From NCBI RefSeq assembly GCF_024228675.1, contig NZ_CP100461.1, forward strand, positions 3,903,398 to 3,967,397: 64,000 bases of DNA, given 5' to 3'. The notes beneath the pieces are model-generated. The model was not told the origin of the DNA. It ran no database searches and saw nothing but the letters and a program-made list of their open reading frames with translations. Shown here piece after piece: positions 26,037 through 34,037 of this stretch (positions within the stretch are counted from its first letter, which is position 1; the number at the start of each line of letters is the position of its first letter). Source of the stretch: Salinigranum marinum (GTDB lineage: Archaea; Halobacteriota; Halobacteria; Halobacteriales; Haloferacaceae). A program made the position numbers and the translations under genes.

Positions 26037-26672
26037 ATGGACCGCAGCGAGTTCGCCGCCCGCATCGACCACACCGTCCTCGGCCCCGAGACCCCGCCGG
26101 CGGACGCCGAGCGCGTCGTCGACGAGGCGCAGGGCTACGGGATGAACGCCTGCATCCCGCCCTGTTACGTCGCGGAGGCCCGCGAGCACGCGCCCGACCT
26201 CACCATCGCGACCGTCGTCGGCTTCCCCCACGGCCAGCACGCTACGATCGCAAAACGTGAGGAGGCGGCGACGGCCTGGCGCGACGGCGCGGACGAACTC
26301 GACGTCGTGCTTAACGTCGGTCTCCTCCACGCGGGCGAGGACGCCGCGGTCCGCGACGAACTCACCGAGATCGTCGCCGCGGTCCCGATCCCGGTGAAGG
26401 TCATCATCGAGACGGCGCTCTTGGACCGAGAAGAGAAACACCGCGCCTGCAAACTCGCCCGCGACGCCGACGCCGACTTCGTCAAGACCTCGACGGGCTT
26501 CGCTGACGGCGGCGCGACGGTCGAAGACGTCGAACTCATGGCCGAGTACCTGCCGGTGAAGGCCAGCGGCGGCATCGGGAGCTACGAGGAGGCGAAGTCG
26601 ATGCTCGATGCAGGCGCCGAACGCATCGGCGCGTCGTCGGGCGTCACCATCGTCGAGGGCTTCCCCGAGTGA
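26037..26672 (+). CDS. deoC: deoxyribose-phosphate aldolase
   Basis: A 211-residue class I aldolase that cleaves 2-deoxyribose 5-phosphate to glyceraldehyde 3-phosphate and acetaldehyde. Schiff-base Lys150 is in [11 protein letters not shown], and the conserved [11 protein letters not shown] phosphate-binding loop follows. Other family marks are DHTVLGP and DVVLNVG. TATA-like GTTTTTACC (26005-26013) lies 28 bases before the ATG. With uridine phosphorylase and a PfkB kinase 4 kb away on the other strand, it supports nucleoside catabolism as a local theme. Confidence 0.95.
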   Translation: MDRSEFAARIDHTVLGPETPPADAERVVDEAQGYGMNACIPPCYVAEAREHAPDLTIATVVGFPHGQHATIAKREEAATAWRDGADELDVVLNVGLLHAGEDAAVRDELTEIVAAVPIPVKVIIETALLDREEKHRACKLARDADADFVKTSTGFADGGATVEDVELMAEYLPVKASGGIGSYEEAKSMLDAGAERIGASSGVTIVEGFPE

Positions 26673-26694
26673 GTCGCAGACCCACAGTCGAGCC

Positions 26695-27096
26695 TCAGGC
26701 GGTGGACTTCGTCTGGGGCCGCTCCCGCCTGTCGGCGACCATCCCGCCGATCGCGCCGCCGACGATCCCGGGAACGCCGGCGACGACGACGAGCACGAAC
26801 AGCGTGAGCGTGAGTGTCAGCCCTGCGAACAGCCCCTCCGCGACCGTCCCGACGAGAATCAAAGCGAGCGAGACGACGATCGCACTGATCGACGTGGCGA
26901 GAAAGCCGTTGAGCGCGCCGTCGCTAGGGCCGAAGCGGGCGACGTAGCCGGCGGTAAACCCGCCGAGGAGTCCGCTGAGTCCCTGGACGATGGCCGGGTA
27001 GGTCGCCCCCGAGTACGGCAGTGTCGACCCACCGACGATGCCGATGACCAACGCGACGAGGAATCCGACCCCGATCGCTCTGCTGTTAATTCTCAT
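26695..27096 (-). CDS. DUF5518-like small membrane protein
   Basis: A 133-residue protein with four hydrophobic segments, starting MRINSRAIGVGFLVALVIGIVGGS and containing GGFTAGYVARFGPSDGALNG between helices 2 and 3. That Gly-rich pattern (GLLGGFTAGY...) is typical of the DUF5518 family in haloarchaea. The function is unknown. The AT-rich TAAAAATTTAAAC at about 27118-27130 is about 27 bases upstream of the ATG at 27096, which supports that start over the longer frame. It is convergent with deoC. Confidence 0.78.
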   Translation of the reverse strand: MRINSRAIGVGFLVALVIGIVGGSTLPYSGATYPAIVQGLSGLLGGFTAGYVARFGPSDGALNGFLATSISAIVVSLALILVGTVAEGLFAGLTLTLTLFVLVVVAGVPGIVGGAIGGMVADRRERPQTKSTA

Positions 27097-27490
27097 TCCG
27101 CTGTAACGGTGCGACACGTAAAAATTTAAACAATTTTCAAGGATTGCCTGACGGTATCGGAAATCATCCCGTTGTCGGACACTCACTCGAATCCGTCACA
27201 CTCGCGGTGGCGCGACTGACAGTCGATACCCTGGCCGTAACCGCGAGCGAACCCTGCCGGCGCGAAGCCAGAGGGGTTCGCACCCCGACGTTCATATCCG
27301 AAGCCGTGGCCACCCGTCGTGTGACCTGACAACGGCCGCGACGCGGTACGGAGCGCGCCTGCGCTCGACCATACCGGCACAACCGCGTCGCGCGAGCGAG
27401 CGTGCCGGTCGTTCGCCACACCTCTGTTCCTCACCCCGACCCGAGACCGTCGTGTTTTTGCCCGTTCGACGGCAAGCGCGAGCGAAGCGA
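27097..27490. other. intergenic region between DUF5518 and methylthiotransferase genes
   Basis: This 394-base gap has no convincing gene. It holds the DUF5518 promoter (27118-27130), a perfect 13-base palindrome CGACTGACAGTCG (27213-27225), and a 12-base match to the dispersed repeat core (GCGGTGGCGCGA, 27204-27215) directly beside it. A GGGGTTCGCACCCC hairpin lies at about 27273-27286, and the TGTTTTTGCC element (27452-27461) sits in front of the methylthiotransferase gene. Confidence 0.45.
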
Positions 27491-28741
27491 ATGGCCCGGT
27501 ATCACATCGAGACGTACGGCTGTACGTCCAACCGCGGGGAGAGCCGACAGATCGAGTCGGCGCTCCGCGACGCGGGACACTACCGCGTCGACGGTCCGGA
27601 CGAGGCCGACGTCGCCATCATGAACACCTGCACCGTGGTGGAGAAGACGGAGCGGAACATGCTCCGTCGGGCCAAGGAACTCGAAGACGAGACCGCGGAC
27701 CTCATCGTCACCGGCTGTATGGCGCTCGCCCAGGGCGACCTCTTCCGCGAGGAGCACGTCGACGCTCAGATCCTCCACTGGGACGACGTCCCCTCGGCGG
27801 TGACGAACGGCGAGTGTCCGACGCCCGGCCCCGGTGTCGAACCCGTCCTCGACGGCGTCGTCGGCATCCTCCCCATCGCCCGCGGCTGTATGAGCGACTG
27901 CTCGTACTGCATCACGAAGCGGGCGACGGGGAAGATCGACTCCCCACCGGTCGAGGAGAACGTCGAGAAGGCCCGCGCGCTCGTCCACGCCGGCGCGAAG
28001 GAGCTCAGAATCACGGGCCAGGACACGGGCGTCTACGGGTGGGACCAGGGCGAACGAAAGCTGCCCCAGCTCTTAGAGCGCATCTGCGACATCGACGGCG
28101 ACTTCAGGGTCAGAGTGGGGATGGCCAACCCGAAGGGGCTCCACGGCATTCGCGAGGAGCTCGCACGGGTGTTCGCCGAGAACGAGAAGCTCTACAACTT
28201 CATCCACGCGCCCGTCCAGTCGGGGTCGAACGCCGTCCTCGGAGAGATGCGTCGCCAACACCAGGTCTCGGAGTACGTCGAGGTGGTCGAGACGCTCGAT
28301 TCGTCCCTGGACTACTGGACGCTCTCGACGGACTTCATCGTCGGCTTCCCCACCGAGGACGAGGCCGATCACCAGCAGTCGCTGGCGCTGCTCCGCGAGA
28401 CGCGCCCAGAGAAGATCAACGTCACCCGCTTCTCGAAGCGCCCCGGCACCGACGCCGCGCGGCTGAAGGGACTCGGTGGCACGATCAAGAAGGAGCGATC
28501 GAAGGAGATGTCGGAGCTGAAGATGGCGGTCGTCGGCGAGGCGTACGACGAGATGGTCGGCACCACCCAGGAGGTGCTCGTCGTCGAAGACGGGACGGGC
28601 GACTCGGTGAAGTGCCGCGACGGCGCGTACCGGCAGATCGTCGTCCAGCATGCCTCCGACCACGGGCTCGAACCCGGCGACTTCTGCGCGGTCGAGGTGA
28701 CGGGGCACCAGACGGTGTACGCCTTCGGCACGCCGATCTGA
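27491..28741 (+). CDS. tRNA threonylcarbamoyladenosine methylthiotransferase (MiaB/e-MtaB family)
   Basis: A 416-residue radical-SAM enzyme that adds a methylthio group to t6A37 of tRNA, giving ms2t6A, in archaea of this family. Domain order is UPF0004 (residues 1-115, starting YHIETYGCTSNRGE, with cluster Cys in GCTSN, NTCTV and TGCMA), radical SAM (RGCMSDCSYC, the CxxxCxxC cluster, near residues 133-142), then TRAM from about residue 355. The ATG at 27491 follows TGTTTTTG by about 32 bases. Expected partners are the t6A synthesis enzymes, none of which is nearby. The substrate is assigned by archaeal family membership. Confidence 0.9.
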   Translation: MARYHIETYGCTSNRGESRQIESALRDAGHYRVDGPDEADVAIMNTCTVVEKTERNMLRRAKELEDETADLIVTGCMALAQGDLFREEHVDAQILHWDDVPSAVTNGECPTPGPGVEPVLDGVVGILPIARGCMSDCSYCITKRATGKIDSPPVEENVEKARALVHAGAKELRITGQDTGVYGWDQGERKLPQLLERICDIDGDFRVRVGMANPKGLHGIREELARVFAENEKLYNFIHAPVQSGSNAVLGEMRRQHQVSEYVEVVETLDSSLDYWTLSTDFIVGFPTEDEADHQQSLALLRETRPEKINVTRFSKRPGTDAARLKGLGGTIKKERSKEMSELKMAVVGEAYDEMVGTTQEVLVVEDGTGDSVKCRDGAYRQIVVQHASDHGLEPGDFCAVEVTGHQTVYAFGTPI

Positions 28742-28841
28742 ACGCCTCGATCCCGACGACCCGCTCTGCGTCGATCGCTCGTACCCACCGCACACTGCCG
28801 TCGACCGGTGGCCTCTTGTCGCCGCCGCGTCCGCGTCCTGT

Positions 28842-29420
28842 GTGGCCCCTCCAGACCGATCTGACGGCCGTCTCGGCACCGTCGCCCCCGCAGCGGTCGT
28901 CCTGTTGCTGTTCGCCCTCTTGGTCGTGGTCGCCGGCGCGTGGCCCCCGTTCGTTGCGGTCGAGAGCGGAAGCATGGAACCGCATCTCGAACGCGGCGAC
29001 CTCGTGTTGCTGACGGCGACCGACCGGTTCGCTCCTCCACACGCCACCGACGCCGGCGTCGTCACCAGCGCCACGGCGTCGACGTACCGCCGGCTCGGTG
29101 CCCCCGGCGACGTGATCGTCTTCGCTCCGCCGTCGCGCGACGGTTCGCCGGTCATCCACCGCGCGGCGTTCCGCGTCGAGCGCGGCGAGAACTGGTACGA
29201 CGAGGCGGATCCGGACGCACTGCCCGCGTCGGTCAACGGCTGCGACGACCTCGCTCACTGTCCTGCTCCGCACGCCGGTTACGTCACCAAAGGCGACGCC
29301 AACGGCGCGTACGACCAGGCGGGACGGTTCACCGTCGTCCGCGACGCCCGGCTCCGCGGCAAGGCACAGGTCGCGATCCCGTGGGTCGGACACCTTCGAC
29401 TGTTGCTCGCGGGTGCCTGA
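28842..29420 (+). CDS. signal peptidase I (archaeal S26B type)
   Basis: A 192-residue membrane protease. An N-terminal helix (VAPAAVVLLLFALLVVVAGAWP) is followed by the catalytic Ser in VESGSMEPHL. The second catalytic residue is His in GSPVIHRA, as in archaeal and ER-type signal peptidases that use His instead of Lys. It ends with a second hydrophobic stretch HLRLLLAGA. It uses a GTG start at 28842. It is shorter than many archaeal SipW homologues but has all active-site boxes. It removes signal peptides on the outer face of the membrane. A paralogue elsewhere is likely, as in other haloarchaea. Confidence 0.85.
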   Translation: MAPPDRSDGRLGTVAPAAVVLLLFALLVVVAGAWPPFVAVESGSMEPHLERGDLVLLTATDRFAPPHATDAGVVTSATASTYRRLGAPGDVIVFAPPSRDGSPVIHRAAFRVERGENWYDEADPDALPASVNGCDDLAHCPAPHAGYVTKGDANGAYDQAGRFTVVRDARLRGKAQVAIPWVGHLRLLLAGA

Positions 29421-29473
29421 CGTTGTCGGGACGCCGTCGGCGACGCCGCCCTTCCGGATGAGTGCACGCCGCC

Positions 29474-30904
29474 CTACCGGAGGTACTCGCCGTGAAAGCC
29501 CAGCGGCAGGGCGTGTGGGAGCCACGCCCGCGCCTCCGCTCCGAACGTTCGGGCGTCGAGCACGAGCAGGAACGACCGCTCGCGGTCGCGGTTGAGCACG
29601 ACCGAGAGCACGACGCCGTCGTCCTCGGTCGCGCGTTCGTCTCCGGCGCCGTCCCGGCCGTCGCCGCCGTCATCGTCGCTGGCGTCGGCACGCGGCACGA
29701 ACACCGGCTCGCCGGCGAAACAGTCGTGTTCGCGCCACACGGTCTCCGACCCGTCGGTGACGTCCACTTTGACCAGGCCGGTCGCCGCCCCGTCACCGGT
29801 TCGCTGCGCGTACGCGTACCGGTAGGGACGACGCCGAACCGTGGGTGCGGTCCGCGGGAGCGCGACGTCGTCCGCGATCGGCCGACTGGTCACCCGTCCG
29901 CCGCCGACCGGGAGCCGGTACCGGCGGAGTTCGCCGGTCGCCCGCCGGATACCCTGTTCGACCCGATCGAACGCGAGCGCCCTGACGACCGACGCGTCCG
30001 CGAACGCGACGAGGTCGACGACGACCTCGCGACCCGCGGCACCGTCGCGCTCGAACGCGTTCACCGTGTGGAAGAAGAAGAACGGCGGTCCAGTGACGGT
30101 CTCGACGGAGCCGTCCGCGCGATCGACGAGGTGAAAACGGGTCCCGCGGTCGCCGTCCCAGCGGAAGGCGTCGACGAACGACTCGACGCCAGGGGAGAGA
30201 AAGCGGCGCGGGTCGGCGGTGAACGGCACCGCCGGGACGACGGCGTACCGGTCCGTGAGCCCGATACTGTGGACGTATGCGGGTTCGGCGACCGGGATTC
30301 GGGCGATCTCCGTCCGGCTCCGAGCGCCGTCGGGGAGCCGGTAGACGTGGTACGACGACTCCCGGCCGAACCGGAGGGTCAGGCCGACCTGCTCGGCTCG
30401 CTCCCGATCGCGTTCGAGGTGGGCCGCGGTCCACTGCCCGGGGAGGTCGTCGTCGAACGTCCGCTCGCCGAACGTGACGAGCCGCTCGGGATCGAAGGCG
30501 ACCATCCGCGGCGTCTCGGTGAGCGCGACGTGCCGCCCGGCGACGCGCGCGACGGTGACGTTCGCGTTGTCGGTGGCCGTCGGCATGAGGAGCGATCCGA
30601 CTCGCCTGAGGAGCGAGGTCGGACCGGTCCCGAACTCGGTGGTGGCGACGTCGCCGTTCACGCGCGAGCGGTACGCCGCAGTCCGGAGGAAGCGGTTGGT
30701 GTACCGCACCTCGCCGTCGGCGAAGCCGAACCGACGGAGCATGGCGAGGCCGTCGAACCAGTGGTTGACGCGCCCCGCCGCCGTCTCGAAGTGGGCCGGC
30801 CCGTTGCGGACGAGCGCGCCGTCGAGCCAGGCGGGGACGGTGCCCTCGACGTCGAGTCGTCGGTCGCGCACCTCCTCGGTGAGCGTCCGGAACCACGGGT
30901 GCAT
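29474..30904 (-). CDS. carotenoid cleavage oxygenase (RPE65/CCO family)
   Basis: A 476-residue iron-dependent oxygenase. Four His ligands of the seven-bladed propeller can be placed: SYHVYRLP, YVHSIGLTD, FFFFHTVNAFE and the C-terminal GFHGEYLR. It starts with the family-typical VEGTVPAWLDGALVRNGPAHFE. Members split carotenoids or apocarotenoids; in a haloarchaeon the substrate might be beta-carotene (retinal supply) or bacterioruberin intermediates, which is inference. An Asp/Gly-rich insert of about 30 residues sits near residue 415. It is followed upstream on the same strand by a CDF transporter, with 30 bases between the genes. Confidence 0.88.
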   Translation of the reverse strand: MHPWFRTLTEEVRDRRLDVEGTVPAWLDGALVRNGPAHFETAAGRVNHWFDGLAMLRRFGFADGEVRYTNRFLRTAAYRSRVNGDVATTEFGTGPTSLLRRVGSLLMPTATDNANVTVARVAGRHVALTETPRMVAFDPERLVTFGERTFDDDLPGQWTAAHLERDRERAEQVGLTLRFGRESSYHVYRLPDGARSRTEIARIPVAEPAYVHSIGLTDRYAVVPAVPFTADPRRFLSPGVESFVDAFRWDGDRGTRFHLVDRADGSVETVTGPPFFFFHTVNAFERDGAAGREVVVDLVAFADASVVRALAFDRVEQGIRRATGELRRYRLPVGGGRVTSRPIADDVALPRTAPTVRRRPYRYAYAQRTGDGAATGLVKVDVTDGSETVWREHDCFAGEPVFVPRADASDDDGGDGRDGAGDERATEDDGVVLSVVLNRDRERSFLLVLDARTFGAEARAWLPHALPLGFHGEYLR

Positions 30905-30934
30905 ACGGTGTGGGCGGCCGCTGGCGGCAAAGCG

Positions 30935-31930
30935 CTACTGGCCGCGGCGACCGCCGTCGGGCACGGTCGAGTTGCCGTCCGCGTCGAGGTCCGCGTCGTG
31001 TCCGTCCTCCTCGTCGAACAGTCGCTGGTCGAGGAGATCGGTCGTCTCGTCGTCCTTCCACTCCCCGAGTTCCCGCGGATCGACGTGGACGAAGACGTCG
31101 TCGACCTGCGGTAGTTCGCGGATCGACTCGATGACCTCGGTCTCGATGTCGTGCGCTTCGAGGAGTGTCATCTCGCCTTCGACCTCGATGTGGAGGCTGA
31201 CGTCGATCTCGGGGCCGACGTAGTGGGCGACGACATCGTGTGCGCCCTTCACGTCGGGGTGGGCGAACGCCCGCCGGAGGATCTCGACGCGGAGGCTTTC
31301 CGGTGGGGCCGCCCCGACCAGATAGTTGAGATTGTCGCGGACGATCTCGTAGCCGGTGTAGAGGATGCCGAACGAGACGACGCCCGCGGCGATGGGGTCG
31401 AGGATCGGAAAGCCCACCGACGCCCCGAGCACGCCCACGATCGCCGCCCCGGCGGTCAGCACGTCGTTGCGGTTGTCGAGCGCGGTCGCCTCCAGCGCGG
31501 GCGAGTGGTAGCGCTCGCCCATCCGGAGGCAGTACCGGTAGAGGCCGATCTTCACGAGCGCGCCCACGCCGAGCACGCTTAGCCCGAGCGGGCCGGCGAC
31601 GCCGCCGTAGTCGCCGGTCGCGACCGACGAGACGGCCTGCCAGAGCACGGCGATACCGGCGGCGAAGACGCCCAGCGCGATGACGAGCGAGACGAACGGC
31701 TCGATGCGCTCGTGGCCGTGGGGGTGCTCGAAGTCCGGCGGCTGGGTCGTGAGATACAACCCCGCCAGCACGACCAAACTGTAGACGGCGTCGGACAGGC
31801 TGTTGACCGCTTCGGAGCCAACCGCGAGGCTGCCGGTGAGGTACCACGCCCCACCCTTCAGGAGCGCGAGCACGAGGTTCACCGCGAGGATGACGGCGCC
31901 GACGCGCCGCACCGCATCCGACCGGTCCAT
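30935..31930 (-). CDS. cation diffusion facilitator (zinc/metal exporter)
   Basis: A 331-residue CDF transporter with six membrane helices. Metal-site motifs are in helix 2 (SEAVNSLSDAVYS) and helix 5 (ALDNRNDVLTAG), followed by the loop DFEHPHGHERIEPF. The cytosolic C-terminal domain (from about 210) has VHVDPRE and an acidic His-containing tail. Helix 2 carries N64-x3-D-like Ser/Asp ligands, so the metal (Zn, Fe or Mn) is not certain. The ATG at 31930 gives MDRSDAVRRVGA; upstream codons in frame run into the HIT gene stop. It sits between HIT and carotenoid oxygenase genes, all on one strand. Confidence 0.88.
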   Translation of the reverse strand: MDRSDAVRRVGAVILAVNLVLALLKGGAWYLTGSLAVGSEAVNSLSDAVYSLVVLAGLYLTTQPPDFEHPHGHERIEPFVSLVIALGVFAAGIAVLWQAVSSVATGDYGGVAGPLGLSVLGVGALVKIGLYRYCLRMGERYHSPALEATALDNRNDVLTAGAAIVGVLGASVGFPILDPIAAGVVSFGILYTGYEIVRDNLNYLVGAAPPESLRVEILRRAFAHPDVKGAHDVVAHYVGPEIDVSLHIEVEGEMTLLEAHDIETEVIESIRELPQVDDVFVHVDPRELGEWKDDETTDLLDQRLFDEEDGHDADLDADGNSTVPDGGRRGQ

Positions 31931-31984
31931 CACTCCCCGTTGGCCCGTGGAGGTCAAAGACGCTTCGACCGACGGCACCGGCAT

Positions 31985-32524
31985 TCAGTCGAACCGCAAC
32001 CGCACGGCACCGGTCTCCGTCACCGACGCACCGGGCTGTGCCGCGAAGGCGTCGTGGACCCGCTCGTACGTCTCCGCGATCGCCTCGACGATGACCGACG
32101 TCTCGGCGATGACGGGCATGAAGTTCGTGTCGCCGTTCCACCGCGGCACCACGTGGGTGTGGAGGTGGTCGGCGATCGACCCCCCGGCGGGGCCGCCGAG
32201 GTTCAGCCCGGCGTTGAACGCGTCCGGGCCGAGCCCCGCCTCCAGGGCGTCGAACGTCCGCGCCTTCAGCCGCGCGTGGTCGAGCAGTTCCGCCTCGGTG
32301 AGCGCGCCGTACTCGCCCGTGTGCTGGTACGGGATGACCATCACGTGCCCCGGGTTGTACGGGTAGTTGTTGAAGAGGACGAACGTGTGTTCCGAGCGTG
32401 CGACGACGCGCGCGTCGGCGTCGTCGCCGCGCTCGGGGAGGGTACAGAACGGACAGCCGTCGTCGGCGTTGTCGCCCTCGCGCTCGACCCACTGGATGCG
32501 CCAGGGGGCGAAGATCTGGTCCAT
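31985..32524 (-). CDS. HIT-family nucleotide hydrolase/transferase
   Basis: A 179-residue histidine-triad protein. The HxHxHxx motif is HLHTHVV (residues 120-126), with His122 the probable nucleophile. Cys24 and Cys27 in CPFC, with His46 and His68, form the structural zinc site of the Fhit/Ap4A-type branch. Typical substrates are dinucleoside polyphosphates or adenylated small molecules. TATA-like GGACTAAGCG (minus strand, near 32551) is 27 bases before the ATG. It probably shares a transcript with the CDF gene 54 bases downstream. Confidence 0.88.
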   Translation of the reverse strand: MDQIFAPWRIQWVEREGDNADDGCPFCTLPERGDDADARVVARSEHTFVLFNNYPYNPGHVMVIPYQHTGEYGALTEAELLDHARLKARTFDALEAGLGPDAFNAGLNLGGPAGGSIADHLHTHVVPRWNGDTNFMPVIAETSVIVEAIAETYERVHDAFAAQPGASVTETGAVRLRFD

Positions 32525-32629
32525 GTTTCCGCCAGTCGCGGCGGCCGCTTAGTCCTGTTCGTCCGCCGCGAGTCGCCCGAATCGTGGCCGCGAAAACCGA
32601 CGGACATCGGCGAGGTGGTCGGGTAGAAA

Positions 32630-32660
32630 CCCAACTAGTTGGGCACGTGTTTCAAACACG
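32630..32660 (+). promoter_or_regulatory. two perfect palindromes upstream of a small zinc-finger gene
   Basis: CCCAACTAGTTGGG (32630-32643) is a 14-base perfect palindrome. CGTGTTTCAAACACG (32646-32660) is a 15-base perfect inverted repeat separated from it by two bases. Both sit just upstream of the TATA-like GTAAATTAAT (32672-32681) of the gene at 32708, the position expected for operators. No regulator is identified. Confidence 0.5.
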
Positions 32661-32707
32661 GAGTTGTAGAAGTAAATTAATGACGGACGAATCCTTAGCG
32701 CCGTTCG

Positions 32708-32908
32708 ATGGCTACGCGACCATCAGACACAGACGGGATGACCGAACCCTGCGAGGAGTGTGGGCGAGAGACGCTCCATCGGGTTCAGGTCGAGCTTCGA
32801 ACGGAGAGTTCGAAGCCGGAGAACGCGGAGTACTCGCGCGAGCCGTATCGCGTGTCCACCTGCCTCGACTGCGGGGTGACCTCCGCGCGGCGGATGAACG
32901 ACGCCTGA
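32708..32908 (+). CDS. small zinc-finger protein (66 aa)
   Basis: A 66-residue micro-protein with two cysteine knuckles, PCEECGRETLH (residues 14-24) and STCLDCGVTS (residues 50-59), that can form one zinc ribbon. The ATG at 32708 fits a leaderless transcript from the TATA-like element centred near 32677; a second ATG ten codons later is possible. Two perfect palindromes directly upstream suggest specific regulation. This is a haloarchaeal conserved family without assigned role. It is convergent with the methionine aminopeptidase gene. Confidence 0.78.
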   Translation: MATRPSDTDGMTEPCEECGRETLHRVQVELRTESSKPENAEYSREPYRVSTCLDCGVTSARRMNDA

Positions 32909-32952
32909 GCCGGACGGGCGCTCTTTTTTCGGTGGTCGCCGCCGAGCGACGG

Positions 32953-33843
32953 CTACGCCGTCGTGATCTCGCAGCCGTCCTCGGTGACGATGACGGTGTG
33001 TTCGGCCTGGCTCACCATCCGGCCGTCTTCTTCTTTCAGCACGGGGTAGCCGTGGAGGACGCCCTGGCGGGAGAGCCGCTTGATCGCCATCTCCGCCCGC
33101 GGCGTGTCCACCCACCGCGCGGCGAACGGGAGCGTCCGGTAGTTCTCGGTAACGTGGTCGAGCACCTCGCGGGCCTGGCGGTTGCGGACCGAACGCTCGT
33201 GTTCGAGGCTGTAGATCTCCTCTTTCGAGCCCTCGCCTACCTTCCCGCGACCGTCGGTCGCGAACGGCTCGATAGCGACCACGTCGCCGACTTCGAGTTC
33301 GACCCCTCGATCCGTCCCCCGGTTGGGGATGTTCGGGCCCGTGTGGGCGTCGTACTGGGCGACGCCGTGGCCCGAGAGGTTCAACACGGGCGTGAAGCCG
33401 TAGCCGCGGATGACGTCCTCGATGGCCTTGCCAACCGTGCCGGTCTCGACGCCCGGGCCGACCTCGTCGAGCGCGGCGTCGAGCGCCTGTTCGGCGGCCT
33501 CGGTCAGTTCGTCCTCGCCGGCGAGGTCGACGGTGACGGCGGCGTCGGCGATGTAGCCGTCGACGTGGACGCCCAGATCCAAGCAGACGAGGTCCTCGCC
33601 GAACGCGGTGTCGTCGTCGCGGGCGGGCGTCGAGTGCGACGCCTCCTCGTTGACGGAGATGTTGGCGGGAAAGGCGGGGCCGTCGGCGAGTTCGTCGATA
33701 CGCGCTTCTGCGTGCTCGGCCACTTCGAGGTGGGTCACCCCCGGTTCGACCATCTCGCGCGCCTCGTCCATCACCGTCCGGAGGATCTCGCCGGCCTCGC
33801 GGTACTTCTCGACCGTCCCGTCGTCGAGGGGTCCGATTGCCAT
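32953..33843 (-). CDS. map: methionine aminopeptidase, type II
   Basis: A 296-residue dimetal protease that removes initiator methionine. The pita-bread fold ligands are visible: CLDLGVHVDGYIADAAVT (two Asp), LSGHGVAQYDAHTG (His), AIEPFA (Glu) and the last Glu near SQAEHTVIV. The type II insert lies between them, at about residues 195-260. The longer open frame starting at 33969 adds an Arg-rich head. The ATG at 33843 gives the family start MAIGPLDDGTVEKYREAG. The gene faces the metallophosphoesterase gene across a 194-base divergent gap. Confidence 0.93.
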   Translation of the reverse strand: MAIGPLDDGTVEKYREAGEILRTVMDEAREMVEPGVTHLEVAEHAEARIDELADGPAFPANISVNEEASHSTPARDDDTAFGEDLVCLDLGVHVDGYIADAAVTVDLAGEDELTEAAEQALDAALDEVGPGVETGTVGKAIEDVIRGYGFTPVLNLSGHGVAQYDAHTGPNIPNRGTDRGVELEVGDVVAIEPFATDGRGKVGEGSKEEIYSLEHERSVRNRQAREVLDHVTENYRTLPFAARWVDTPRAEMAIKRLSRQGVLHGYPVLKEEDGRMVSQAEHTVIVTEDGCEITTA

Positions 33844-33966
33844 GCCCCCGCTTTGCGGGAGGCGCGGAAAGAGGTTGCGGGCCGTCCATCCGCCGCCGAC
33901 CGTGGTGTGTCCCCGTCTCGATCCGGACCGTTGGGACCGCATCCGCCTCGCCACCATGTCTCTATC

Positions 33967-33980
33967 CATCTATATAGATG
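33967..33980. promoter_or_regulatory. palindrome CATCTATATAGATG in a divergent gap
   Basis: A perfect 14-base AT-rich palindrome lies in the 194-base gap between map (start 33843) and the metallophosphoesterase gene (start 34038). A related TCTAGAT half appears at 34009-34015. It could be an operator or part of the promoter. TATA function is less likely because the spacing to either start is too long. Confidence 0.4.
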
Positions 33981-34037
33981 ACTTAGCAACCCTTTAGATA
34001 CGATCCGTCTAGATCCCTTACAACGACTGCCTCCCCT

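Noticed and set aside
27230-27300. A possible tRNA or structured RNA before the methylthiotransferase gene
   Set aside because: A GGGGTTCGCACCCC hairpin exists, but no acceptor or anticodon arm can be folded around it.
29793-32492. An 899-codon minus-strand frame
   Set aside because: It overlaps carotenoid oxygenase, CDF and HIT genes in another frame of the same strand; its peptide is almost only Arg, Pro and Gly.
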